From Paenibacillus sp. XY044 (lineage in GTDB: Bacteria; Bacillota; Bacilli; Paenibacillales; Paenibacillaceae), in NCBI RefSeq assembly GCF_002257645.1, contig NZ_NQMO01000013.1, positions 100,631 through 164,630 of the forward strand: a DNA stretch of 64,000 nucleotides, written 5' to 3'. Under the pieces are notes generated by a model that was not told the origin of the DNA, did no database searches, and saw nothing but the letters and a program-made list of their open reading frames with translations. The position numbers and the translations under genes were made by a program. This document shows, piece by piece, positions 50,534-59,035 of the stretch (position 1 is its first letter; each line of letters opens with the position of its first letter).

Positions 50534-51430
50534 ATGCGGAATTCACGGTCGGAAAGGGCGGGATACTTGTTTATTCTTCCTTGGTTTCTTGGCCTGGTGC
50601 TGTTTACGCTGGGTCCGATGCTCTTTTCGTTTGTCCTGTCTTTCAGCAAATGGGACATCATTACCGGCATCGGATCGATCGAATTCGTCGGCCTGGACAA
50701 CTTCAAGGCGATTTTTCACGATGAACTGTTCTACCAGTCCCTGAAAGTCACCTTCATCTTTGCCCTCGTCTCCGTCCCTTTGTATCAGATTGTCTCTCTT
50801 CTCATCGCGCTGCTGTTGAACATGCGGACCCGGGGCATGAAGGTGTTTCGCCTGATCTATTTCATGCCGTCGGTCATTCCGGCCGTAGCCGTGTCGATGA
50901 TGTGGATTATGATTTTCAATCCGGAATACGGCATATTGAACCGGGCGCTGGGGTGGTTCGGCATTCAGGGGCCGGCCTGGCTGCAGGATCCGAGCTATGC
51001 GCTTGGGGCGCTGATCGTCATGGGCATCTGGGGCGTCGGCAACACGATCATCATTTACCTGTCCGGGCTGCAGGGCGTTCCCGAAGAGCTGCATGAGGCG
51101 GCGCAGCTGGACGGGGCGGGAAGCATCCGCCGCTTTTTCAGCGTGACGATGCCGATGATTTCCCCCACGATATTTTTCAATTTGATCATGGGAATTATCG
51201 GAGGCTTTCAGTATTTCACCCAGGCTTTTGTCATGACGAACGGAGGGCCGCTCAACTCTACGCTGTTCTACAACCTTTATTTATATAACAAGGCGTTCGT
51301 GAACTACGAAATGGGCTATGCCTCGGCTTTATCCTGGATTTTATTTGCGATCATCCTGTTCTTCACGCTGATTGTCATTCGCAGTTCCTCCATGTGGGTG
51401 TACTACAACGGCGATGACGACCGGGATTAA
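50534..51430 (+). CDS. Sugar ABC transporter permease (MalF type)
   Basis: A 298-residue permease with six helices, beginning MRNSRSERAGYLFILPWFLG. The EAA loop reads VPEELHEAAQLDGAGSIRRFFSVTMPMISPTIF. I take ATG 50534 because AAGGAGG lies nine bases upstream. The longer reading from 50432 runs through the intercistronic stem-loop and is unlikely. It pairs with the next permease, 14 bases downstream. Confidence 0.92.
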   Translation: MRNSRSERAGYLFILPWFLGLVLFTLGPMLFSFVLSFSKWDIITGIGSIEFVGLDNFKAIFHDELFYQSLKVTFIFALVSVPLYQIVSLLIALLLNMRTRGMKVFRLIYFMPSVIPAVAVSMMWIMIFNPEYGILNRALGWFGIQGPAWLQDPSYALGALIVMGIWGVGNTIIIYLSGLQGVPEELHEAAQLDGAGSIRRFFSVTMPMISPTIFFNLIMGIIGGFQYFTQAFVMTNGGPLNSTLFYNLYLYNKAFVNYEMGYASALSWILFAIILFFTLIVIRSSSMWVYYNGDDDRD

Positions 51431-51444
51431 AGGAGGGATGGCGT

Positions 51445-52284
51445 ATGCATACGACAATTCGAAAATGGAGTTTGTCCCGGATCCTGACGCTGCTGCTGCT
51501 GGCCGCAGGCGCCGCGGTCGTACTAGTGCCGCTGCTCTGGACAGTATCCACCTCGCTGAAAACGCCGGCTGAGGTCTTTCAGGATTCGTTCTTCCCCAAA
51601 ACGTGGAAATGGGGGAACTACCGGGATGCGGTAACCGCGGTGCCGTTTTTTCTGTTCCTGAAAAATACGGTGCTGATCCTGATACCGGTCATGATCGGAA
51701 CTGTGTTTACCTCGGCCCTATGCGCTTACGGCTTCGCCCGTTTCAAATTCAAGGGCAAGCGCTGGCTGTTTCTCGTGCTGCTGGCGACGATGATGCTTCC
51801 CGGCCAGGTGACAATGATCCCGATGTTCATCATGTTCAAGGAGGCAGGCTGGGTCGATACGTTCCTGCCGCTGATCGTTCCGTCCTTTTTTGGCGGGGGC
51901 GCCTTCAACATCTTTTTGATCCGGCAGTTCATGCGGGGAATTCCGCGTGACCTCGATGAAGCCGCTTATATGGACGGGGCCAACCGGTGGAGCATTTTTA
52001 CGCGGATCATGCTTCCGCTCAGCAAACCGCCGCTCATCGCGGTATCGATTTTTACGTTTATGGGCGTGTGGAATGACTTCCAGGGCCCGCTGATTTATTT
52101 GAATTCGAACGAAAAATATACGCTGGCCTTGGGGCTGTCCATGTTCAAGGGGCTCTATAACGTCGAATGGAACATGCTGATGGCCGCCACGGTGCTGATC
52201 ATGCTGCCGGCGATCATCGTGTTTTTCTTCCTGCAGAAGTATTTCATCGAGGGGATTTCCCTCTCGTCCGCGATGAAGGGATAG
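51445..52284 (+). CDS. Sugar ABC transporter permease (MalG type)
   Basis: A 279-residue permease with six helices. The EAA loop is IPRDLDEAAYMDGANRWSIFTRIMLPLSKPPL, and the C-terminus is QKYFIEGISLSSAMKG, the usual end of CUT1 MalG-type subunits. AAAGGAGG precedes the ATG. As in the minus-strand operon, no ATPase gene accompanies it. Confidence 0.93.
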   Translation: MHTTIRKWSLSRILTLLLLAAGAAVVLVPLLWTVSTSLKTPAEVFQDSFFPKTWKWGNYRDAVTAVPFFLFLKNTVLILIPVMIGTVFTSALCAYGFARFKFKGKRWLFLVLLATMMLPGQVTMIPMFIMFKEAGWVDTFLPLIVPSFFGGGAFNIFLIRQFMRGIPRDLDEAAYMDGANRWSIFTRIMLPLSKPPLIAVSIFTFMGVWNDFQGPLIYLNSNEKYTLALGLSMFKGLYNVEWNMLMAATVLIMLPAIIVFFFLQKYFIEGISLSSAMKG

Positions 52285-52326
52285 TCTTCGCGAAAGACCA
52301 TTACACAAGAAGAAGAGGAGATTCGA

Positions 52327-54528
52327 ATGATAAAGCAAAGCAGCAGGCATCCATTTCCGATTTATTTGACGGCGGGAGAATATATCAAGGCGGTCGGCAC
52401 GCAGGACGGCTATTTCCCGGATTTCGGGCATCACGTCGCCGGCGAGATGGGAGGAGTATGGCTTCATCCCATCAAGCTGCTGGACGGCTTTTGGCTCCGG
52501 CTGACCGATCACCGCCGGAACATTTCCGTCTGGTCCAAGGCGGACGAGTTCATCAACCATCCTTGGGGCGCAGAATTCCGCTACGACCATGGCCTGGGGC
52601 ATATCCCGGTATCGATGAAGCGCGTCCAGTTTTCGCCGGACGGGGAGAAGGGCATGGTCATCCGGTACGAAATCGCGAACTACGCGGCAGAGGAAACGGT
52701 GCTGGAGCTGGAAATGCTTTTCCGCTCCGATCTTCGCCCGGTGTGGTATTCGGAACAAATCGGTATTGAGGACGGGGAGGAGGACCGGTTTGAGGCGGTG
52801 TCGGAATCGGCCTTTATCGCCAAAGACAGCGGCAGCGAATGGTACGTGATGGTTGGTGCGGAAATGCCCGGCATCGAATCGGTGCAAAGAAATGCGGACC
52901 GCTCCCTGTTCGGCCCGGAGCTGACGGCAGGCGGCGGTTCAGGAGCTTCGTTCACCGCTTCCCTGAGGCTGGCACCAGGCCAAACCTTTGCTTTTCACGC
53001 CTTTATCGCGGGCTCCTATACATCCCGGGATGAATGCATCGCCACGTTCGACCGCCTCAAGCAGGATCATGAACAGCTGTTTGAGGAAAAGCTGCGCCTT
53101 CTGGAGAGCATCGACCGGAAGTCCAAGCTGGCCATTGAGGGGGAAGACGAACTGAATGAGATCTTCTCCTGGACGAAATGGAATACGCAGTGGCTCGTGC
53201 AGAAGGTCGATTTTATCGGGCGCGGTTTGACCGCAGGCTCGCCGCATTATCCGTGGTGGTTTGGCTGCGACAACTCCTATACCGTGCAGGGACTTGCCGC
53301 CGTGGGGGATTTTCAGCTCGCCAGGGATACGGTGGATATCCTCCGCAGCATCTCGCAGGAAGCCAATGGCAACGGACGAATCGTTCATGAAATTACGACG
53401 ATGGGAGTGGTCGCCAATCCGGGGAACACGCAGGAAACCGCCCATTTCATCGCCATGATCTGGGATCTGTTCACCTGGACCGGAGACCTGGAGATGCTGA
53501 GAGAGAACTACAATATTTGCGTGCAGGGCATGGATTGGCTGCTGCATGAAATGGACCCGGACGGCGATCTGTTCCCATCCGGCTACGGAATCATTGAAAT
53601 TTCCGGCCTGAACATGGAACTGATCGATTCCGCAGTGTACTCGGCGCAGGCGGCCGGGGCTCTCTCCAGCATGAGCGTGGCGCTGGGCGAAAGGCAGCGG
53701 GCGGAAGCGTACGAAGCACTGGCTGACCGGATGAAGAAAGCCATCAACCGGGTGTATTGGTCCGAGGAGGACGGCCTGTACGCCGATGCGGTCGCTCCGA
53801 AGAGCGACATTGTGCCCAAGGTCGACCATCTGGTGTCCGTTGCGGAGAAGCACGGCGTCCAAGGTTACCGGGACGTTCTGAACCGGATTCTGGACCGGGT
53901 GCAGGATGATCGGGAAGACCGCGGCTGGCTGCTGAACAAAAACTGGGTGATCGTGACGCCGATGGAAACCGGGATCGCGGAGCGCGAGAAGGCGGTCCGT
54001 GCTCTCGGCAACATGAGAAACGAGGAGTTCATCGGTCCGTACGGCACATACCTCTCGGGGGTATACCGGACCGAAACGATGACGATTTCCACGGGTGTGC
54101 ACGCCGTGGCGGAGGCGGTATACGGCTTTGCCGATGAGGCGCTTGATCTGCTCCGGCGGATGATGCGCACGTTCTCGATGGCGCTGCCGGGCTCGATGAA
54201 CGAGATGTCGCCGGATTACGGCTGCGCGGTCCAGGCCTGGACGCTGTATGCGATGGCCGTTCCGCTGATCGGGCACTTCTTCGGCGTCAAGCCGCATGCG
54301 CATCTGAACACCGTGCACGTAGCGCCGCTGATTCCGTCCGTCTGGGACGGGAAAAAGATGACGCTTCAGCAGCTTCATATCGGCCAGGCGGTCATCGACC
54401 TGGAGCTTCGCTCCGAGGCGGGTAAACTGCATGCCGACATCGCGAATCCCGGCGGGCTGAAAGTCATCCTCGAATGGGCCGGCCAGACGGTGATCAGCGA
54501 TGAGCCGCATATTCGGGTGACGCTATAG
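52327..54528 (+). CDS. Putative glycoside hydrolase, (alpha/alpha)6-barrel (amylo-1,6-glucosidase-like)
   Basis: A 733-residue cytoplasmic protein with no signal peptide. The N-terminal third is beta-rich (about 20-250, WLHPIKLLDGFWLRLTD, HPWGAEFRYDHGLGHIPV). The rest looks like an (alpha/alpha)6 barrel of the glycogen-debranching/GH63-GH133-like type, with HYPWWFGCDNSYTVQGLAA, ARDTVDILRSISQEANGNGRIVHEITTMG, ETAHFIAMIWDLFTWTGD and GSMNEMSPDYGCAVQAWTLYAM. The conserved acidic residues in FGCDNSY and NEMSPDYG are the best catalytic candidates. It is the last gene of the LacI-controlled operon, so it should process the imported oligosaccharide. The family and exact activity need confirmation. 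Confidence 0.7.
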   Translation: MIKQSSRHPFPIYLTAGEYIKAVGTQDGYFPDFGHHVAGEMGGVWLHPIKLLDGFWLRLTDHRRNISVWSKADEFINHPWGAEFRYDHGLGHIPVSMKRVQFSPDGEKGMVIRYEIANYAAEETVLELEMLFRSDLRPVWYSEQIGIEDGEEDRFEAVSESAFIAKDSGSEWYVMVGAEMPGIESVQRNADRSLFGPELTAGGGSGASFTASLRLAPGQTFAFHAFIAGSYTSRDECIATFDRLKQDHEQLFEEKLRLLESIDRKSKLAIEGEDELNEIFSWTKWNTQWLVQKVDFIGRGLTAGSPHYPWWFGCDNSYTVQGLAAVGDFQLARDTVDILRSISQEANGNGRIVHEITTMGVVANPGNTQETAHFIAMIWDLFTWTGDLEMLRENYNICVQGMDWLLHEMDPDGDLFPSGYGIIEISGLNMELIDSAVYSAQAAGALSSMSVALGERQRAEAYEALADRMKKAINRVYWSEEDGLYADAVAPKSDIVPKVDHLVSVAEKHGVQGYRDVLNRILDRVQDDREDRGWLLNKNWVIVTPMETGIAEREKAVRALGNMRNEEFIGPYGTYLSGVYRTETMTISTGVHAVAEAVYGFADEALDLLRRMMRTFSMALPGSMNEMSPDYGCAVQAWTLYAMAVPLIGHFFGVKPHAHLNTVHVAPLIPSVWDGKKMTLQQLHIGQAVIDLELRSEAGKLHADIANPGGLKVILEWAGQTVISDEPHIRVTL

Positions 54529-54680
54529 GCACTGAGGCAGCTCTCTGGTGCACTGCACGGTGAAGGTATCCCGAATGGGGCTTGGCGGGGCTTTATGGAC
54601 CTTAACGGGGTCTAGGTGGGGCCTTATAAAAGTACGGATCAGCATGCGCTGATTCCAACAAACTCATACGCAGGCGAGAG

Positions 54681-54719
54681 AACAGACGGCGCAGGTTAGG
54701 ACCTGGGCCGTCTGTTTTT
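54681..54719 (+). terminator. Rho-independent terminator of the sugar ABC-glycosidase operon
   Basis: AACAGACGGC pairs with GCCGTCTGTT, with an inner CAGG/CCTG stem, followed by TTTTC. Confidence 0.85.
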
Positions 54720-54769
54720 CGTTTTGTTGAGCTTTCTATTGGATTTCTTCCTAAGAATGTTGGGTTAGA

Positions 54770-54781
54770 TGCAAAAGTGCA
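54770..54781. repeat. Solitary TGCA-N4-TGCA palindrome
   Basis: TGCAAAAGTGCA flanked by TTAGA and TCTATTTT, the same core as the first unit of the 41567-41771 array. Confidence 0.5.
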
Positions 54782-54940
54782 TCTATTTTACCTTCATAGA
54801 CTAAGCCGATCCTCATTTTATCGCGGCCTTACAGATCACAACAATTGAGAAAGGAACATACGTTTGATAGGATAGATAATAAACGGCCCAAACGAAACAT
54901 GGGTTAGCGAAACGAGAAATTTAACGGGGGATGAGAGCGA

Positions 54941-55546
54941 ATGTATCAGTACATAGATGAGGAATACGTTAAGGTGAACTTTGGCCAAGCCGATCTGAAG
55001 GAAGGGGAATTGAAGGGATGCACCTTTCAACAATGCAGCTTTCGCGGGGCGGCGCTGGATGAGGTCTGGACGACCGGCTGCCGGTTCATCGAATGCGACT
55101 TCGGGGGAGCGACGCTGAACGCCTCGATTCATGCCCGGTCGGCGTTTACGAACTGCCGATTTGCGGGGGCCAATTTGTTCGTAAGCAAGTTTGAGGAATG
55201 CAAAATGACGGGCAGCGACTTCTCGGGTGCATCGCTGGACGGCATTACGATCCAGGGCGGGGATTGGTCGTACACGAATCTGCGCCACGCCAATCTCGTC
55301 AAGCAGCAGCTGCGGGGCATCCGTTTCGTGGAGGCGGACTTGTCCGAATGCAACCTGCAAAAGGCGGACCTCCGTGAGGCGGATTTAAGTGGCGTCCGGC
55401 TGGCCAAGGCCACTTTAAGCGGAGCGGATCTGCGGGGAGCGAAGCTGGACCGCTTTGACTTCCGGTCGATCAATCTCACCGGGGTGCGGATCGACCTTGA
55501 GCAGGCGGTCGGCGTAGCCCGTGCCTACGGCGCCAAGGTGGACTAA
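54941..55546 (+). CDS. Pentapeptide-repeat protein (Qnr-like length)
   Basis: A 201-residue right-handed quadrilateral beta-helix protein made of A(D/N)LXX repeats, for example FRGAALDE, CDFGGATLNA, CRFAGANLFV, SDFSGASLDG, ADLSECNLQKADLREADLSG and ADLRGAKLDRFDF. Aromatic or Leu residues fill the central position. The break near residue 45-65 and the closing RSINLTGVRIDLEQAVGVARAYG helix resemble Qnr/MfpA-type proteins, which mimic DNA, bind DNA gyrase and protect it from quinolones. Many pentapeptide proteins have other or unknown roles, so resistance is only a possibility. GGGGG and GAGAG precede the ATG. Confidence 0.85.
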   Translation: MYQYIDEEYVKVNFGQADLKEGELKGCTFQQCSFRGAALDEVWTTGCRFIECDFGGATLNASIHARSAFTNCRFAGANLFVSKFEECKMTGSDFSGASLDGITIQGGDWSYTNLRHANLVKQQLRGIRFVEADLSECNLQKADLREADLSGVRLAKATLSGADLRGAKLDRFDFRSINLTGVRIDLEQAVGVARAYGAKVD

Positions 55547-55587
55547 GGCCTTAGCTCCGACCGACAGCCGCCGATGGCCGCCGCGGC

Positions 55588-55998
55588 CTAGAAACGCCTG
55601 TACATGCCGACCGATGCCGGCGCCGTATCCTCAAAGCCGAACTGCCGGTACAGCCGGTCGGCCGGCACATCGGCGATCAGGCTGACATAGGCGGTAGGCG
55701 GAGCGTTATGGTCCAGGTAATCGGTAATGTCGGCCATGATCCGCTTGCCGAGGCCTTGGCCTTGATAATCTGGATCAACGGCAATGTCCACGACGTGGTA
55801 CATGCAGCCTCCGTCTCCGATGACGCGGCCCATGCCGATCAGTTTCCCATCCAGGCGGAGGGTGACGATGAAGAGGGAGCCCTGCAGTCCTTTGCGGGAG
55901 GCTTCGATATCTTTGGGGCTGAGTCCGGCCTTTTCCCGCAGCGCGTTGTACTCCTCGGCTTCCGGGACATCGTGTTCAAGTTGAATGTTCGAATTCAT
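55588..55998 (-). CDS. GNAT family N-acetyltransferase
   Basis: A 136-residue GCN5-related acetyltransferase. The acetyl-CoA binding motif A is VVDIAVDPDYQGQGLGKRIMADI (Q-x-x-G-x-G/A at QGQGLG). Motif B follows around ADRLYRQFGFEDT. The substrate is unknown. It is on the minus strand, 92 bases before an SDR gene on the same strand (whose stop is at 56091), with its own start region between them. The ATG follows GGAGTGAG. Confidence 0.87.
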   Translation of the reverse strand: MNSNIQLEHDVPEAEEYNALREKAGLSPKDIEASRKGLQGSLFIVTLRLDGKLIGMGRVIGDGGCMYHVVDIAVDPDYQGQGLGKRIMADITDYLDHNAPPTAYVSLIADVPADRLYRQFGFEDTAPASVGMYRRF

Positions 55999-56090
55999 AA
56001 TCTCACTCCTTTGCTCCCCAAAGTATATCTGAAGCTTAGGGAGGCGTCACGACCATAAAGAACACCCGTCGGCAAGGAATCAGGCTGGCG

Positions 56091-56840
56091 CTACCGCAGC
56101 ATCATGGTGCCGCCGTCGACCATGATGGTTTGCCCGGTAATAAATTTAGCGTCCCTGCTTAGCAGAAAAGCGACGACCCGCCCGATGTCGTGCTCGCAGT
56201 CGCCAAGGCGCCGCAGCGGAATGTTGTTGACCATTTTCTCATAGGCGTCGGGCATCTTTTCTTTCCATTCCAGCACGCCTTCCGAGGCTGCGATCGGGCA
56301 GACGATGTTGACGTTGATTTGATCCGGTCCCCATTCTTTGGCCGCCACGCGGGAAATGCCGCGCAGGGCTTCTTTGGCTGCCGCGTAGGAGGTTTGCGTG
56401 GGCATGCCTTCGAGTGCCGCCCCGGATGCAAAATTCACGATCGAGCCCTGCGTTTCTTTTAAATAGGGATAGCTCCATTTCATCAGATGAAAAGCAGGAA
56501 GGAAGCCCGTGTGCAGCGCCAGTCTGAACTCTTCCTCGGTCGTATCCAGAAAAGGCACGTTCCTTGAAGCCTGCGCGCAGTTAACGAGTCCGTGGAGCGT
56601 TTTGAACCTTCCGATGACCTGCTTGAAGCCTTGAACAACCTCGTCTTTATCGAGAAGATTGACTTTAACAAACATGCACTCCGCTCTTTCACTGAACTCC
56701 TTCTCCGTTGCGTGCCCCTTTTCTTCGCTGCTGTCAAAGAAGGCGACCTTTGCTCCCTCTTTGGCCAGAGCCGTAACGACGCCCTTACCGATGCCCGCGG
56801 CGCCTCCATTGACGAGAATCGTATGATCCGCTAATTTCAT
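56091..56840 (-). CDS. Short-chain dehydrogenase/reductase (SDR)
   Basis: A 249-residue classical SDR. The Rossmann motif is VNGGAAGIGKG (TGxxxGIG type), followed by VNCAQAS where NNAG is usual, the active-site Ser in IVNFASGAAL and SYAAAKEAL (Y-x-x-x-K). The C-terminus FITGQTIMVDGG is standard. It reduces or oxidises an unknown carbonyl/alcohol with NAD(P). AGGAGG lies upstream of the ATG. Confidence 0.9.
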   Translation of the reverse strand: MKLADHTILVNGGAAGIGKGVVTALAKEGAKVAFFDSSEEKGHATEKEFSERAECMFVKVNLLDKDEVVQGFKQVIGRFKTLHGLVNCAQASRNVPFLDTTEEEFRLALHTGFLPAFHLMKWSYPYLKETQGSIVNFASGAALEGMPTQTSYAAAKEALRGISRVAAKEWGPDQINVNIVCPIAASEGVLEWKEKMPDAYEKMVNNIPLRRLGDCEHDIGRVVAFLLSRDAKFITGQTIMVDGGTMMLR

Positions 56841-57225
56841 TGGTGTGATCAGCCTCCTGATGCTGGGGTTTGCTGCGCTTCATCCGGCAGCGCCTGAATA
56901 TTTTACTGCGGCTCGGAATCCCGGGTTTACATACGTATAAGGATGATGTCATTCGCATCATCATGACCTCATGACGCTTGAGCGAATCCGCCGGTGATAC
57001 GGCATGGCGTGGATGACGGTGCTTACAGGACATACGGTTGTACGCATCCGGCAAATAATGCCGACCGTATTACTATGTTCGTTCCGGAGGATAATTACAC
57101 CATGGATCCGATGATCCGTCCGTGCCCCTATGGAGGGGTGAAATGAGGGCCAAGCCCCTTTTGCCGTATTCCACTAACAATGATACAATCATTTATACAA
57201 ACACAAAGAGAGAGGCGAAGTGACC
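56841..57225. other. Intergenic region between divergent SDR and lactonase genes
   Basis: 385 bases. It contains a dyad GATGATG-N7-CATCATC near 56942-56962, a GC-rich stem-loop region near 57120-57160, and the lactonase promoter at 57161-57189. I see no gene. Confidence 0.5.
57161..57189 (+). promoter_or_regulatory. Sigma-A promoter of the lactonase gene
   Basis: TTGCCG and TACAAT with a 17-base spacer, 36 bases before the start codon. Confidence 0.65.
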
Positions 57226-58299
57226 ATGACAGCTAACGATCGCATGCTGGTGTTCGTCGGTTCTTATGCCGAAGCGGCATCCGACGGAATCTATGTATAC
57301 GAATTGAATGAAGGGGAAGGTGAGCTGACGCTGCTTGACCGGGTGGACGGCAACAAAAATCCGACGTTCCTGAACGTGGATCAGGCGGGAAACTTGCTGT
57401 ACGCCATCAGCGAAACCGCGGACGAAGACGGATCGAAGACGAGCGATGCCGTCGCTTATACGATCGATCCGGCAGCAGGCAAGCTGACCGAAGCCAGCCG
57501 GGCCTATGCGCTGAACGGTCCCGCCTGCCACATCCAGCGGAGCGCAAACCGCAAATATTTGACGCTGACCAGCTATCACAAAGGGACGATCAGCCTGGTG
57601 GAGCTTGGCGCGGGCGGCAAGGTGGGAAACGTGCTGGACATTCAGCAGCATGTCGGACAGGGTGAGTACAGCGGAACGGCTCCACATCTCCATTCCTCGT
57701 TCTACAGCCCGGATCAGCGCTATTTGCTCGCGTGCGACCTCGGTCTGGATCTCATCCGTACATACCGGATTGACGAAGCCGAAGGCAAGCTCGTCCCTGT
57801 GAGCGACGTCCGGGTGGAGAAAGGCGCAGGGCCGCGCCATCTGACCTTCCATCCAAACGGAAAATTCGCATACGTCATCAATGAACTGAATTCGACGGTT
57901 ACGGCTTTTCAATACGATGCGGATCAGGGAACGCTCGAAACGCTGGAGACCGTGCCGACGCTGCCCGCGGAGTGGACAGGGGATAACGGCTGCGCGGAAA
58001 TTACAATTTCTGCCGACGGCCGGTTCCTGTACGGCTCGAACCGCGGACATGACAGCATTGTCGTCTATGGGGTCGATCAGGAGTCAGGCAGACTGACGAC
58101 GGTACAGCACGTGTCGACGGAAGGCCAGCACCCGCGCCATTTTTCCATCGTTCCGGGCGGGAAGCATGTGATTGCGGCCAACCGGGATACGAATAACCTG
58201 ACGCTCTTCACCGTCGATCAGGATACCGGCAAATTGACCTACACCGGCTATTCGGCAGAGGTGTCCAAGCCAGTTTGCGTGTGGGCTGTCCGCTATTAA
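57226..58299 (+). CDS. pgl: Lactonase family protein (6-phosphogluconolactonase, YkgB/Pgl type)
   Basis: A 357-residue seven-bladed beta-propeller of the Pgl/YbhE lactonase family, which hydrolyses 6-phosphogluconolactone in the pentose phosphate pathway. Family blocks include MLVFVGSYAE, GPACHIQRS, APHLHSSFYSPDQRYLLACDLGLD, GAGPRHLTFHPNGKFAYVINELNSTV, FLYGSNRGHDSIVVY and HPRHFSIVPGGKHVIAANRDTNNL. I give ATG 57226. A GTG two codons earlier (57220) is nearer AGAGG and is an equal alternative. There is no signal peptide. Confidence 0.87.
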   Translation: MTANDRMLVFVGSYAEAASDGIYVYELNEGEGELTLLDRVDGNKNPTFLNVDQAGNLLYAISETADEDGSKTSDAVAYTIDPAAGKLTEASRAYALNGPACHIQRSANRKYLTLTSYHKGTISLVELGAGGKVGNVLDIQQHVGQGEYSGTAPHLHSSFYSPDQRYLLACDLGLDLIRTYRIDEAEGKLVPVSDVRVEKGAGPRHLTFHPNGKFAYVINELNSTVTAFQYDADQGTLETLETVPTLPAEWTGDNGCAEITISADGRFLYGSNRGHDSIVVYGVDQESGRLTTVQHVSTEGQHPRHFSIVPGGKHVIAANRDTNNLTLFTVDQDTGKLTYTGYSAEVSKPVCVWAVRY

Positions 58300-58454
58300 A
58301 TTTATTTTCCCCTTAAAATAAAGGTCCGGGCGGGCTGAGATGTCCGGCTGCAAAGGTCTTTTGCCTGGCCGGGCATCGAATGCATGATCCGGACTCATCA
58401 TTCGGGGGAAGGGATGGTACAATAGAGATAGCCAGTATGAAAGGATGGATGCGT

Positions 58455-58784
58455 ATGGAAGAGACCATGGAAGAATCCGTCAAGCATGAGTCTTGCGGAA
58501 CAGGCGTACGGAAGAGCCACCATTCCCCAAAAACGAAAAACAACCTGATCAGCCGGTTGAACCGGATCGAGGGGCAGATCCGCGGCATAAAAGGCTTAAT
58601 CGAGAAGGATGCTTACTGTGACGACGTCCTGAACCAGATCTCCTCGGTCCAATCCGCCTTGAACGGGGTAGGCAAGCTTCTGCTGGAGCACCATATGAAG
58701 AGCTGCCTGGTCGAACGCATTCAGGACGGGGAAAATGAAGTGATCGATGAACTGCTCGTCACCATCAATAAGTTGATGAGATAA
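58455..58784 (+). CDS. csoR: Copper-sensing transcriptional repressor CsoR
   Basis: A 109-residue all-helical repressor. The Cu(I) ligands are visible as the C-H-C set: Cys in KDAYCDDVLNQ, and His and Cys in LLEHHMKSCLVERI. Apo-CsoR binds GC-rich operators, and copper releases it. I choose ATG 58455, nine bases past AAAGGA; nearby in-frame ATGs sit too close to that site. It has its own terminator and lies just upstream of copZ-copA, whose promoter contains two copies of a CsoR-like G-run operator. The N-terminus has an extra HESCGTGVRKSHH stretch that might also bind metal. Confidence 0.93.
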   Translation: MEETMEESVKHESCGTGVRKSHHSPKTKNNLISRLNRIEGQIRGIKGLIEKDAYCDDVLNQISSVQSALNGVGKLLLEHHMKSCLVERIQDGENEVIDELLVTINKLMR

Positions 58785-58803
58785 TCCAATACGGCAAAGA
58801 TCC

Positions 58804-58830
58804 AAGGATTCGGAAGAATCCTTTTTTTTA
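58804..58830 (+). terminator. Rho-independent terminator after csoR
   Basis: AAGGATTC-GGAA-GAATCCTT, a perfect 8 bp stem with tetraloop, followed by TTTTTT. Confidence 0.88.
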
Positions 58831-58831
58831 T

Positions 58832-58943
58832 AATATCAGAAAGCATAAACTCCAGAGCCATTGCTTCCTGATATTGCAAGAAAAATTACCATTAAAGCGG
58901 TCTGTCTTCTTTGAAGGTACGTCGATAGACGTTTTTTTATGGG
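58832..58943 (+). repeat. Structured interspersed element, copy C (candidate noncoding RNA)
   Basis: The closing stem is AATATCAGAAAGCA / TGCTTCCTGATATT (one mismatch). The core at 58874-58943 has TTGCAAGAAAAATTACC, TTAAA, GCGGTCTGTC, TTTGAAGGTACGTCGATAGACG and a T tract. GTCTGTC and GATAGAC can pair as a terminal hairpin. Order and spacing follow copies A and B. Confidence 0.7.
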
Positions 58944-58951
58944 CGAAAATA

Positions 58952-58971
58952 TAGATTAGGGGGGTATAGTA
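58952..58971 (+). promoter_or_regulatory. CsoR-like operator 1
   Basis: TAGATTAGGGGGGTATAGTA, sharing TAGGGGGGTATA with operator 2. It lies upstream of the -35 box, 40 bases from operator 2. Confidence 0.65.
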
Positions 58972-58980
58972 AAATTATGA

Positions 58981-59010
58981 TTGACTATTTATAGGGTAGG
59001 GGGGTATACT
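58981..59010 (+). promoter_or_regulatory. Sigma-A promoter of copZ-copA
   Basis: TTGACT (58981-58986) and TATACT (59005-59010) with an 18-base spacer. Operator 2 covers the -10 box. Confidence 0.7.
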
Positions 59011-59011
59011 A
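58992..59011 (+). promoter_or_regulatory. CsoR-like operator 2
   Basis: TAGGGTAGGGGGGTATACTA overlaps the spacer and -10 box. It resembles the TACCC...GGGTA operators of Bacillus CsoR and would block polymerase when bound. Confidence 0.7.
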
Positions 59012-59035
59012 CAAAACAAGGAGATGGTGATCGTA

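Larger units (their letters stand above)
54529..54940. other. Intergenic region after the glycosidase gene
   Basis: 412 bases containing the operon terminator (54681-54719) and one TGCA palindrome (54770-54781). Nothing else is evident. Confidence 0.5.

Noticed and set aside
52939..54510. Minus-strand open frame of 523 codons opposite the glycosidase
   Set aside because: Shadow of the sense gene. The sense frame is in operon order with good spacing.
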